DNA of 64,000 nucleotides. Origin: Corynebacterium sp. (GTDB taxonomy: Bacteria; Actinomycetota; Actinomycetes; Mycobacteriales; Mycobacteriaceae). The notes under the pieces are model-generated. The model searched no databases, was not told the DNA's origin, and saw only the letters and a list, made by a program, of their open reading frames with translations. Where the stretch lies: the NCBI RefSeq assembly GCF_030532965.1, contig NZ_JAUNKC010000005.1, positions 59,467-123,466 of the forward strand, written 5' to 3'. The position numbers were made by a program, and so were the translations under genes. Each line of letters starts with the position of its first letter. The first letter of the stretch is position 1. Shown here one piece after another: positions 46,554 to 54,578 of this stretch.

Positions 46554-47522
46554 ATGGACAACCCCAGGCGTCGTGAGGTGCGCAAACTGATGTGGGCGGC
46601 GATCGCGCTTACTGTGGCGTGGGCGATCTATGCCACCATGCAGCTGGGCCAACTGCCAACACCCATGGCGGTGGGCTTTAACCTAACCGGTACTAAGCCG
46701 TATAACTTCGGCAGCCCCGCAGTGTTTGTGTGGGGCAACGCCTTGATAGCCGTTGTGGTTTCTGTATTCCTGTGCCAGGTTCTGCGGCTTGGTGCTCCGC
46801 CGGTGCACAGTTTCCGGCTGCATGGCGGAATGATGCTGGCGACATCCAGTTTCCTTGGAACTTATACCCTGGGAATTGTACTAGGTCAGGTTGGTCTGGC
46901 GGAGGCTGCCCACGCCCAGTTTTCGCCATTATGGGGCGTCGTGGCGCTGGTTATCGCGCTGATTTTCTTCCTGCTTGGTCGGGTAATCGTGAACCCGGCT
47001 GCTGTGACAACGACTGCGTCGGGATCTTCGGTTGGCACTGCGACGGCACCCTCCCCGGAACAAATCTGGGTGGGTAATGTCCGCATCGGCCGGAAGCTGA
47101 GTGCGGTTTTGATTGCGATTGGTTGTGTATTCGTGCCTCTTGGATGCCTGTTCCACTCCGTCTCGGCCATGGTCGTAGGCGTGGTGCTGCCGCTGATCAT
47201 CTTCCACCTTCTCCAGATTTCGGTCACCATTGATGCTGACGGCATACGGGTGGGGTTGTTGTTACATACGATCTCTATTACGGTGCCGTGGGATAAGGTG
47301 ACAGGCGCAGAACCGTTGTCGGTGACGGTGGACGAGTACGGCGGTTGGGGTGTTCGATTGAGTGAGGAACAAACCGCGTTGGTTCTCAGTGATGGAGCTG
47401 GCTTGAAGATTTCCGCCGCGATGGGAGAACCCGGCGACGTTATTGTCGGGATTGATGATGCTGAAACGGCAAGCCAGACGATCAATTATTACCTCGGTCG
47501 ACAGACGCGCCTGCCTGGTTAA
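46554..47522 (+). CDS. DUF1648-like membrane protein, paralogue 1
   Basis: A 322-residue membrane protein with about seven helices. Its N-terminal part resembles DUF1648 (LPTPMAVGFNLTGTKPYNFG, compare the LPxxIxxHFxxxGxPD pattern). The C-terminal soluble part looks like a bacterial PH-like domain (VTIDADGIRVGLLLHTISITVPWDKVTGAEPLSV). It is a clear paralogue of the protein at 48034-48999, sharing YGGWG and the end DDAETASQTINYYL. ATG 46554 follows GAGGG; a TTG lies directly before it. DUF1648 is found with SdpI immunity-type proteins, but the function here is unknown. Confidence 0.75.
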   Translation: MDNPRRREVRKLMWAAIALTVAWAIYATMQLGQLPTPMAVGFNLTGTKPYNFGSPAVFVWGNALIAVVVSVFLCQVLRLGAPPVHSFRLHGGMMLATSSFLGTYTLGIVLGQVGLAEAAHAQFSPLWGVVALVIALIFFLLGRVIVNPAAVTTTASGSSVGTATAPSPEQIWVGNVRIGRKLSAVLIAIGCVFVPLGCLFHSVSAMVVGVVLPLIIFHLLQISVTIDADGIRVGLLLHTISITVPWDKVTGAEPLSVTVDEYGGWGVRLSEEQTALVLSDGAGLKISAAMGEPGDVIVGIDDAETASQTINYYLGRQTRLPG

Positions 47523-47549
47523 GGTGGGTTTTGTTGAGTCTGAAAAATA

Positions 47550-47610
47550 GCTTTTCAACGCTCAAACCGTCGCCAGTTTCCCAGGAATGTGGGAACCGGC
47601 GCCGGTTTTT
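47550..47610 (+). terminator. Terminator after paralogue 1, copy 2 of the duplicated element
   Basis: Same 61-base layout as 46360-46420, 54 of 61 positions identical by my count. Its stem carries mismatches (AAACCGTCGCCAG against CCGGCGCCGGTTT), so it is the more decayed copy. Confidence 0.75.
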
Positions 47611-47631
47611 TGTTTCAAAATACTATTAAAG

Positions 47632-47665
47632 CTACTTGTGCTAGTAGTGCTAGTTCATGTAGCCT
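47632..47665 (+). promoter_or_regulatory. Promoter and candidate GntR operator
   Basis: Direct repeats GTGCTAGT at 47638-47645 and 47647-47654 overlap an inverted repeat CTACT (47632-47636)/AGTAG (47643-47647). TAGCCT (47660-47665) is a possible -10, 6 bases before ATG 47672, which suggests a leaderless, autoregulated gene. Based on pattern only. Confidence 0.45.
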
Positions 47666-47671
47666 AAAGGT

Positions 47672-48037
47672 ATGTTGCTCGTCATTGACCCAGCCAACAC
47701 AAAGCCGATCTACCAGCAGATCATCGATCAAGTCATGGCTCGTATCGCGGAAGGCTCACTGAAAGCTGGCGACCACCTGCCCGTTGCCAAAGACCTGGCG
47801 GCGGCATTAGGGGTGAATCGCAATACCGTCTTGCAGGCATACCGGCACTTACGCGACGGCGCAGTGATAGAGCTACGCCGCAGCCGGGGCGCGATCGTTC
47901 TGGCACCGCAAACGCCTAACGCTGCGGTGCCGGCGAGCGTCGAAAAGCTAATCGACGCCCTGGCCACCGAGTGTAATGACCACGCAATTTCGGCGGAAAC
48001 GGTAATCAACGAACTACGAAAGCGAGGGCTACAATGA
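47672..48037 (+). CDS. GntR-family transcriptional regulator, YtrA type
   Basis: A 121-residue regulator with only the winged-helix domain and a short tail. Features are IDPANTKPIYQQIIDQVMARIAEGSLKAGDHLPVAKDLAAALGVNRNTVLQAYRHLRDGAVIELRRSRG, typical for the YtrA subfamily, which controls adjacent membrane-protein or ABC genes. The stop overlaps the DUF1648-like gene start by 4 bases, so it heads a four-gene operon. Likely represses its own promoter until an envelope or antibiotic signal arrives (inferred). One dispersed 11-mer (47938) lies within it. Confidence 0.9.
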   Translation: MLLVIDPANTKPIYQQIIDQVMARIAEGSLKAGDHLPVAKDLAAALGVNRNTVLQAYRHLRDGAVIELRRSRGAIVLAPQTPNAAVPASVEKLIDALATECNDHAISAETVINELRKRGLQ

Positions 48038-48999
48038 ACCACGTTCCACACCGGGAAATAATAAAGATAGTGGCCGCGAACGTCGGATGTGCCGCAATCT
48101 GGACGGCGGTCGCCGTCGCACAATTACCGCGACTGCCGGAAACAATAGCGGTTCACTTTAGTGGCACCACACCGGATAATTTCGGCGACCCAAGATTCTA
48201 TATCGCCGGGCTGGCAGGGATAACCGTAATTCTGACTGCGTTCATGGCTTTAATCCTGTATACAGTTTCACCCGCGCTGCGAAATTATCAAACCCACAGC
48301 GGGCTGGCGCTGGCAACTAACAGTTTCATGGGCGGCATTGCGCTTTATAGCCTGTGGATTCAGCGCGACTTGGCCGACCCGACGCAAACTAGATTTTCAC
48401 CGGCGTGGTTGCTTGTTGTGGCGGTATTCGCAGTCGGATTCTTCCTGCTGGGGTGGGTGCTAGTCAATCCGTCCGCTTTTAGCGCGATAACATCGAAAAC
48501 CCCCGCCGCAACCAGCGTCCCCAGTCTCGATGCTCCGCCCACCGCGCGGGTTATTTGGATCGGCTCCGGACGAACGCACTGGGGTGTTGCGGTGCTTATG
48601 ATGACAACCTCCGTCGGCGCGATGATCCTCGGATATTGTATTGATTCCATACTCACAATGGTGCTCGGGGTGATCACACTGGTGATCGCACTGCTGATTT
48701 TCCGAGTAACCGTCACCATCACCGACACCGGGATTCGATGGGCGCTAGGCGGGATAATCGCCAAAACCATTCCGTGGGCGGAGATCACCGGGGTGGAACT
48801 GGTAACCGTTTCGCCCGGTGACTACGGCGGCTGGGGTTATCGCTTCAACGGCGAATCCAACGCTATCCTGCTACGCGGTGGCCCGGGCATAAAGATCTCC
48901 CGCCGCACCACCCGGCCATTGGTCATCACCGTCGACGATGCCGAAGCCGCCGTCCAGGCCGCCAATTTTTACCTCACCAACGAACCACAGGTGTCATGA
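48034..48999 (+). CDS. DUF1648-like membrane protein, paralogue 2
   Basis: A 321-residue paralogue of the 46554-47522 product. It shows LPRLPETIAVHFSGTTPDNFGDP, a better DUF1648 match, then several helices and a C-terminal PH-like domain (VTITDTGIRWALGGIIAKTIPWAEITGVELVTVSPGDYGGWGYR). The start overlaps gntR (ATGA), and the stop overlaps the first beta-helix gene by 4 bases. GntR/DUF1648 pairs are common in Gram-positive bacteria, often beside stress or bacteriocin-immunity genes. Function unknown. Confidence 0.78.
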   Translation: MNHVPHREIIKIVAANVGCAAIWTAVAVAQLPRLPETIAVHFSGTTPDNFGDPRFYIAGLAGITVILTAFMALILYTVSPALRNYQTHSGLALATNSFMGGIALYSLWIQRDLADPTQTRFSPAWLLVVAVFAVGFFLLGWVLVNPSAFSAITSKTPAATSVPSLDAPPTARVIWIGSGRTHWGVAVLMMTTSVGAMILGYCIDSILTMVLGVITLVIALLIFRVTVTITDTGIRWALGGIIAKTIPWAEITGVELVTVSPGDYGGWGYRFNGESNAILLRGGPGIKISRRTTRPLVITVDDAEAAVQAANFYLTNEPQVS

Positions 49000-49613
49000 C
49001 GGCCTTCCGATATCTCCTCACAAACGACACTCGCGACCACTATGGGCACACCCTTTATCGCCTGCGCTATGGTGCCGATAGCTGGCCGGAGATTCCCGGC
49101 AGTCGCGCCGGGTGGGTGGAATCTGCTGCAAACATAGGTGGCAATGCGGATATCGGCGTCGATGCGATCGTATGGGAAAATGCGGTGGTCACTGGCGGCG
49201 CGTGTGTATCCGATTATGCAGAAATCTGCGGAAACGCACAGGTGAGCGGGCTTGCCACCGTAAGCGACCGGGTGCATATCTGTGGAATGGCTCGCGTCTA
49301 TGGCGATGTCCATCTACGCGGCCGCGCCATCATCGCCGGTGACGCCGACGTATGCAGTGACTCCCACTGGATTTCCATCGACCCACTCGATGCCAGCGGC
49401 ACCCACCTGACGATGTTTCGCACAAGGTCCGGGCATGGAATCGTGATCGCGCCGGGTGCGGCGATCACGCTGCCCCGGCCGCTGCATTACCCACCGAAAC
49501 CAGCGACCTATCAACCACCAACGGTTATCACAATCGATCAACTAGACGAACGCTTTTCGACGCTCACGCCGTGGTTAACCACCGTGGCTCAGAGATGGGA
49601 GCAGTCACAATGA
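48996..49613 (+). CDS. Beta-helix (hexapeptide-like repeat) protein, short
   Basis: A 205-residue protein with successive short repeats of the left-handed beta-helix kind: GWVESAANIGGNADIGVDAIVWENAVVTGGACVSDYAEICGNAQVSGLATVSDRVHICGMARVYGDVHLRG. The C-terminal part contains a segment (WISIDPLDASGTHLTMFRTRSGHGIVI) matched in the next gene (YVTITGLGTDNAILTLSRTATGHLIVI), so both proteins share a second domain. Acyltransferase active-site His residues are not evident, so this may be structural. It overlaps both neighbours by 4 bases. Confidence 0.7.
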   Translation: MTAFRYLLTNDTRDHYGHTLYRLRYGADSWPEIPGSRAGWVESAANIGGNADIGVDAIVWENAVVTGGACVSDYAEICGNAQVSGLATVSDRVHICGMARVYGDVHLRGRAIIAGDADVCSDSHWISIDPLDASGTHLTMFRTRSGHGIVIAPGAAITLPRPLHYPPKPATYQPPTVITIDQLDERFSTLTPWLTTVAQRWEQSQ

Positions 49614-50446
49614 CGACATTAATCAGACATTGGGAATTTAGCGGCGACGAGCTGGAATTCGATGCGCGCATTCTCAAACGGATTAGGGCCACCCGGGACC
49701 TGTCGCCATTAGTTCAGGCAGGCGACCTCGGCGGCTGGATTGAGCATCCAGGTAACCTCGCCGATTGCGCCTGGGTGGACAAGGATGCGAAAGTCTACGG
49801 CGAAGCTCTGGTCTTTGGGGCGGCGATCATCACGGACCAGGCAATTGTTCGCGACCAGGCCATAGTATCGGAACGTGCAACGGTGTCCGAACAGGCATGC
49901 ATCAGCGGGACAGCATATGTTGGTGGCGAAGCGCTCATTTTCGGTACAGCTTCCGTATCCGGCAACGCCCGGATAATCGACTCCGTCACCGTGGAAGGAA
50001 AAGCCGTGATCACCGGAAACGCAGAACTACAAGACGCCGCGATAATCTCCGGCTCACCCCACATCTTCGGCGAGGTCACGATAACCGGTGCCCCGGAGAT
50101 TGTCGGCTCCGCAAGACTCACAGGGAATGCTTCTGTAGCCGACCAGGTTCAGATTTCCGGATCCGCCCATATCCACGGCAAGGCAGCCATCGGTGGTGCG
50201 GGAATAATCACCGGCACCGCTGACATCGCTGCCACCGACCACTACGTCACCATCACCGGACTTGGCACAGACAACGCAATTCTCACACTGAGTCGAACCG
50301 CAACTGGACACCTGATTGTCATCGATGACACACCCGGTACTACCACCACACAGCCGTGGCTTGGAACTATCGACGAGCTGACCGGCTTCGACGAGATCAT
50401 TCCATATCTGCGGCAGCGGGTGCGGGGATGGGCTTTAGCTCCGTAG
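49610..50446 (+). CDS. Beta-helix (hexapeptide-like repeat) protein, long
   Basis: A 278-residue protein. GDLGGWIEHPGNLADCAWVDKDAKVYGEALVFG opens a long run of about 20 turns (for example AIVSERATVSEQACISGTAYVGGEALIFGTASVSGNARI). The GDLGGWIE start resembles YdcK-like and phage-associated beta-helix proteins. The C-terminal domain is shared with the shorter upstream protein, ending in IIPYLRQRVRGWA. ATG 49610 overlaps the upstream stop; GGGAG lies 9 bases before it. It closes the GntR operon. Function unknown; structural or sugar-nucleotide-modifying roles are both possible. Confidence 0.7.
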   Translation: MTTLIRHWEFSGDELEFDARILKRIRATRDLSPLVQAGDLGGWIEHPGNLADCAWVDKDAKVYGEALVFGAAIITDQAIVRDQAIVSERATVSEQACISGTAYVGGEALIFGTASVSGNARIIDSVTVEGKAVITGNAELQDAAIISGSPHIFGEVTITGAPEIVGSARLTGNASVADQVQISGSAHIHGKAAIGGAGIITGTADIAATDHYVTITGLGTDNAILTLSRTATGHLIVIDDTPGTTTTQPWLGTIDELTGFDEIIPYLRQRVRGWALAP

Positions 50447-50517
50447 AAATTGAATTATTAACCCCAATTTTTGATAAAAAATATAAAAATCTGCCATTTA
50501 GGTGTTATGGTTGGGCT

Positions 50518-51843
50518 ATGGACCTACTACGGTTTTCTGTTTCAAATTTTCGTAGCATCAGTGAAGATCAGACTATTCATTTCACTTCCACAAAGAAAGA
50601 AACGCCATTGCCGGTGGTTGCGCTGTTTGGTGCCAATGCATCGGGTAAAAGTAACGTAATCGATGCATTAGGCTTTGCGCTTTCTGCGATCAAGCTTTCC
50701 GCAACGGAATGGCAATCTTCCAAGAGTGGTCGGCCAAAGCCGCATTATCCATTCAAATTGTCTGAGGAATGGCGAAACCAACCTAGTAGTTTTGAATTTG
50801 AATTCATCCACAATGAAACCCGCTATATCTACGGTTTTTCGTATTCTTTCGATGGGATTCACAGCGAATGGTTGTCCCGCAAGATTGCGCGATGGACATC
50901 GTGCCTGGATCGGGAACGATCAGGTGGCGAAACATATTTCAACCCATCCGTTTTTCCTGCTGAGGACTCCAAGTTCCTGACAAAGTTCAATGACTCTGAA
51001 CTATTTATTTCCGCAGCAATAAAACACAATATCGGGACTTTGGGTGAGATCGGTTCAGTCTTGCTGGATTCCATCGTTCTATTGCCACTCGGTGAGATGT
51101 ATCGGGATCGACGGATTTCACAATTCATTCAATTGGTACGAAACAATAAATTCCGCATTCACGACCTTGCGCTCATGCTACAGGCCGCTGACACTGGGAT
51201 TGTAGATGTCCGTATTGAAGAAGAGGAACTTCCTGAAGAGGCTCTCAAGCATTTGAAGTCATTAATCAAATTCATCGGAAGAACCTTGAACAGCGAAGAT
51301 GCGGAAGTCGACCGTCCTAACCTGGAATCCCTTGAAGACGAAATGATTGAGCGGATCGCTTACGTTCTTCGCTTTGTACATTGGGGAGAAAACGGCGAAA
51401 CGTTCACATTGGAAATGGAGGAAGAATCAACTGGAACCTTGTTGTGGCTATCGCTAGCTCCCGTCTTGCTGGACGTTTTACGCAACGGAAAAATTTTGGT
51501 GGTTGATGAACTTGATAGTAGCTTACACAGCGCGATTGTATCGATGGTGGTGGAATGCTTCAGCGATCCAACAATCAATACCGCAGGTGCACAACTCTTT
51601 TTCAGTTCGCACAACACCAATATTTTGGAGCAACGTCGCGATCTTGGCCTAACAGAGGATTCGTATTGGTTTGTATCGAAAAACTATAGCGGTGCCAGCG
51701 AATACCGTTGTTTAAGCCGGTATCCAAACCAACTGAAGGCAAACTATGAAAAGCGCTATCTCGATGGAAATTATGGTGCGGTTCCTTATCCCTCTCCGTC
51801 TACGATTCGTGGACTAGTTTCGGGGGAGAAACAGGCAATCTAA
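50518..51843 (+). CDS. AAA/OLD-like ATPase, partner of RloB (AbiL-type defence candidate)
   Basis: A 441-residue ABC/SMC-type ATPase of the AAA_15/RloA-like group. It has LLRFSVSNFRSISEDQTIHF at the N-terminus, Walker A GANASGKSN (about 38-46), Walker B ILVVDELDSSLH (about 325-336) and the switch His in FFSSHNTNIL. ATG 50518 gives the usual N-terminus. The following gene, 3 bases away, encodes an RloB protein. This ATPase-RloB pairing is known from the lactococcal AbiL abortive-infection system and from rloA/rloB beside restriction genes. Codon use is visibly more AT-rich than in its neighbours, which suggests acquisition. Confidence 0.82.
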   Translation: MDLLRFSVSNFRSISEDQTIHFTSTKKETPLPVVALFGANASGKSNVIDALGFALSAIKLSATEWQSSKSGRPKPHYPFKLSEEWRNQPSSFEFEFIHNETRYIYGFSYSFDGIHSEWLSRKIARWTSCLDRERSGGETYFNPSVFPAEDSKFLTKFNDSELFISAAIKHNIGTLGEIGSVLLDSIVLLPLGEMYRDRRISQFIQLVRNNKFRIHDLALMLQAADTGIVDVRIEEEELPEEALKHLKSLIKFIGRTLNSEDAEVDRPNLESLEDEMIERIAYVLRFVHWGENGETFTLEMEEESTGTLLWLSLAPVLLDVLRNGKILVVDELDSSLHSAIVSMVVECFSDPTINTAGAQLFFSSHNTNILEQRRDLGLTEDSYWFVSKNYSGASEYRCLSRYPNQLKANYEKRYLDGNYGAVPYPSPSTIRGLVSGEKQAI

Positions 51844-51846
51844 CCT

Positions 51847-52500
51847 ATGGCGAAAAAACAACGTAGAAACGCTGGTCCACGCCTTGGTCGCAGGGCAGGG
51901 CGTGGACCCAATATGCCAGAGCATAAGCATGTTCTGGTTGTTACTGAAGGTACCTGCACTGAACCGCAATACTTTGAAAACTTAGGGCGAGTACTTAATG
52001 ACAAAAAGATAGCAATTCGCTGTATCCCTAAAGGAGCAAAGGGCAATTGGAATCCAGATCCACTAAGTGTCGTTAAAAAGGCAATCGAAGAAAGAGACGC
52101 GCGTGTTGGCGAAGGAAAGAGTAAATTTGTTGAGTGTTTCGCCATAGTTGATGTTGATGAGTGGGGAGATAATCTCACAGAAGCCATACAACTAGCCCGC
52201 GAAAAAGAAATTACGGTCATCGTGTCTAATCCATGCTTTGAGGTTTGGCTTGCTATGCACTTGTCTAAGGCATGCCCGTCAACTAAAAGAGAAATTAGGA
52301 AGTTGGTCGAGAAAGAAGGGCTACTTTTGAAGGAAGGGAAAAGTTTACCTCCTAATTTTCCGAAACAAGATTATGAAGTAGCCTGCGAAAACGCAAGGAC
52401 TCAATGTAAAACGGCGGCAGCTAACAAGATCGGGCCAATTCCGTCTACCGCAATGCCGGTTTTCTTCGATTTAGTGAAACGTCACTTTAATGAGGATTAG
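51847..52500 (+). CDS. RloB-domain protein (TOPRIM-like)
   Basis: A 217-residue protein of the RloB family. VLVVTEGTCTEPQYFENL (acidic TOPRIM-like motif near 30), FAIVDVDEWGD (DxD, near 100), then SNPCFEVWLAMHL and the closing PSTAMPVFFDLV are the family landmarks. A basic N-terminus (KKQRRNAGPRLGRRAGRG) may touch nucleic acid. The Glu and DxD placement resembles the metal site of OLD-type nucleases, so a nuclease effector gated by the upstream ATPase is likely (inferred). It is AT-rich like its partner. Confidence 0.85.
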   Translation: MAKKQRRNAGPRLGRRAGRGPNMPEHKHVLVVTEGTCTEPQYFENLGRVLNDKKIAIRCIPKGAKGNWNPDPLSVVKKAIEERDARVGEGKSKFVECFAIVDVDEWGDNLTEAIQLAREKEITVIVSNPCFEVWLAMHLSKACPSTKREIRKLVEKEGLLLKEGKSLPPNFPKQDYEVACENARTQCKTAAANKIGPIPSTAMPVFFDLVKRHFNED

Positions 52501-52506
52501 CGATCT

Positions 52507-52860
52507 TCCTATGTTTGCCACGGCCTTCCGCTTAGGATGGCGAAACTGGCGAATCCGGCCACCAGCCATAGGGTTGGAAGTAAACCGACGATATAGAGGG
52601 GCTTAGTGCTGGTACGAATAGCGTTAAAGCGATTCCGGTGCCACCAAGAAAAACCGAAAACGAAAACCAATCTGTGCGGCGTACCGGGCAGCCAGGACAC
52701 CACCCACGGCGTTAGCGGCGCCGATAGTGGAAAAATAGAAGACCAACTGCGGCCGGATCGAGTACCAGGTGTTGAACCATATAGACCGTCGCGACCGTCG
52801 TTGATGCAGCAGATAATGCTCATAGCGAAAGCGTCCACGAAAAAGAAATGATGAATGATG
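52507..52860 (-). pseudogene. Remnant of a membrane transporter, probably MFS
   Basis: Transporter-like hydrophobic pieces lie in different minus-strand frames: VDAFAMSIICCIND near 52820, QLVFYFSTIGAANAVGGVLAARYAAQIGF near 52710, and PLYIVGLLPTLWLVAGFASFAIL near 52550. No single open frame joins them, so at least two frameshifts are needed. This looks like the C-terminal part of an exporter that decayed beside the defence genes. Confidence 0.45.
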
Positions 52861-52936
52861 GCTGTCTGTAGCGCGGTTTTGGGAAGGTGAAATGCTGATT
52901 ACCTCATGCAAACCGTGGGTGATTGTGGATAAACCG

Positions 52937-53443
52937 CTAATGGGAACTGTGAATCTGGCAGGGGGAATACATGAGCATGATCGCTTGATGGATGTTTCCA
53001 GTGGGTGTTTGAATTGGTGTGGTGCTGTCGTGCACCCAGAAACAGTGGGTGAAATTTTGGTCGAAGATGTACGCCCATTCCATTACGCCGGAAATCGGGG
53101 CGGTGTGGGGATTATCGAGGTCGCTGAGGGCGTCGAAAAGCACAGAACTGGACGCTTGCAGCACCGTATTTTCAACGCCCTCGACCGGGTGGTGCGGAAG
53201 AACGTAAAGCTCTTCCTTCGGAAACACGGCGGTGAGCTGCGCGGGCGTCACCCGTGTCGCATCGGTTACGGCAAACGGACGCTTGAAGGAAAACTGCTTG
53301 GTTGGGTAGAGGTGCGGATCAATCCACACTTTTGAGCTGCGGATATTTCCAGGAAAGAACCGATAAATAAGTTCCCGGCATAGCCGGATCGAGGTCTGCG
53401 GATCGGTGACCGCGACCCCGGGGCAATACTCAGATGTAGCCAT
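52937..53443 (-). CDS. Hypothetical protein
   Basis: A 168-residue frame with protein-like composition (FFPGNIRSSKVWIDPHLYPTKQ, QLTAVFPKEELYVLPHHPVEGVEN, GVMEWAYIFDQNFTHCFWVH). I recognise no family and see no signal peptide or membrane helix. ATG 53443 has AGGTT upstream. The end is odd, rich in Met/His/Cys, and may be out of frame after decay. It lies between a transporter remnant and a secreted hydrolase gene. One dispersed 11-mer falls within it (53131). Confidence 0.45.
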   Translation of the reverse strand: MATSEYCPGVAVTDPQTSIRLCRELIYRFFPGNIRSSKVWIDPHLYPTKQFSFKRPFAVTDATRVTPAQLTAVFPKEELYVLPHHPVEGVENTVLQASSSVLFDALSDLDNPHTAPISGVMEWAYIFDQNFTHCFWVHDSTTPIQTPTGNIHQAIMLMYSPCQIHSSH

Positions 53444-53485
53444 GGTAGGAACCTATCGTGTTTCGGATCTGGCGCTTGTCGACGA

Positions 53486-54472
53486 TTAAAGCCGGGGCAG
53501 ATCGCCCAATTTCAGGTATTCGCCGACAATCCGGGCTTGTTCCTTTGTGCCGACCTCGTTGAGGTGAAGGATAAGATGCGGATCACGCTCCGGGGCATCG
53601 AGCAGATTTTTCACCCAGCGTTGTTCATCCGGCACACAGGAACCGTGCCCTTGGGAAGGGGTGAACACGTCCACATATTCCGCGCCAAGGTCCGGGGCGG
53701 ACATCCGCATCGCGGTATTCAATGCATTGATATAGGTGCGCTGGGTTGGGTCATGCACAACGATCTTGAGTGGGAAGCCGTAGCGAGTGGTATCGATATA
53801 GCACAAGCGGTTGTCGGAACCGACAAATTCGGGATAACCGACGAGCAGAATTCGGGCATTGGGGGCTTGGGCGCGAATCCGGGCGACGGACGGCCCGATC
53901 CTTCGGCTGTACTCCGCAGGCGTAATAATCTTCGACGAGCCAAGATGACCATAGTCGCGGATGGCGTACCATGCTTCATTCCCACCGATGGTAATGGTCA
54001 CCACCTGGGTCTGCGGGCCCAAGGCGTGCACGCTTTCCGCCCGATCCACCAATTGGCTAAGGCGCGCGGTAACCGGCGCGGCCTTGAAATAGTCTTGTTC
54101 GATCACGGCACCGGAACAGGTGGCGTTGAAAAACGACGTGAAGTTTTTAGACAAATGCATGGGGTAAGAATTAGGACCCCAGCGGCACGGGTCGCCGTCC
54201 TGGCGCGCCTCGTACTGCTCCTCAGTGCTGGGGTTGGCGGCATATGAATCGCCGAAAGCCACGTACTGCGCCCCGCCTTGTGGCACCGCGTGATACTTGC
54301 CGGGGTTACTTTTCGGCTCCGCGAGATTAAGATCCGGCAGCGGTTCTTCCTTGATTTCGGGCGGGAATGGTTGCGCTACAACGGTGTGCGGGGTGACTAA
54401 AAGACCACAGGTGGTTGCTAATGCCACGGCGATAGCAACAGACCGGGTGCGGGTTAAGGCTTTTTTCATCAT
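53486..54472 (-). CDS. Secreted SGNH/GDSL hydrolase
   Basis: A 328-residue exported esterase/lipase-like protein. The signal peptide is basic MMKKALTRTR then hydrophobic SVAIAVALATTCGLLVTP, cut near VVAQP. SGNH blocks are AFGDSYAANP (Ser nucleophile), TCSGAV (Gly), TIGGNEAWY (Asn) and the C-terminal HLNEVG (likely His). Cys pairs (DPCRWG, ATCSG, RLCYID, GSCVPD) suggest disulphides outside the cell. Its target may be a mycolate, phospholipid or wall acyl ester (inferred). Leader: no clear RBS before ATG 54472. Confidence 0.87.
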   Translation of the reverse strand: MMKKALTRTRSVAIAVALATTCGLLVTPHTVVAQPFPPEIKEEPLPDLNLAEPKSNPGKYHAVPQGGAQYVAFGDSYAANPSTEEQYEARQDGDPCRWGPNSYPMHLSKNFTSFFNATCSGAVIEQDYFKAAPVTARLSQLVDRAESVHALGPQTQVVTITIGGNEAWYAIRDYGHLGSSKIITPAEYSRRIGPSVARIRAQAPNARILLVGYPEFVGSDNRLCYIDTTRYGFPLKIVVHDPTQRTYINALNTAMRMSAPDLGAEYVDVFTPSQGHGSCVPDEQRWVKNLLDAPERDPHLILHLNEVGTKEQARIVGEYLKLGDLPRL

Positions 54473-54561
54473 GTGCTTAACTATGTAGTTGAGGTGGTTT
54501 TAACGACAAGAGCCAAGGATAACACGCCTTTTTCGATTTAGGCATTGGGAAATTTACCTAC

Positions 54562-54578
54562 TAATCTTAAACGTCGTG
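54562..54578 (+). promoter_or_regulatory. -10 element of leaderless EamA gene
   Basis: TAATCT (54562-54567) lies 8 bases before GTG 54576, with no Shine-Dalgarno sequence between them. Confidence 0.5.

Noticed and set aside
52892-53335. 147-codon plus-strand frame opposite the hypothetical protein
   Set aside because: The minus-strand frame is longer and more protein-like, with a start and weak RBS; only one is likely to be real.
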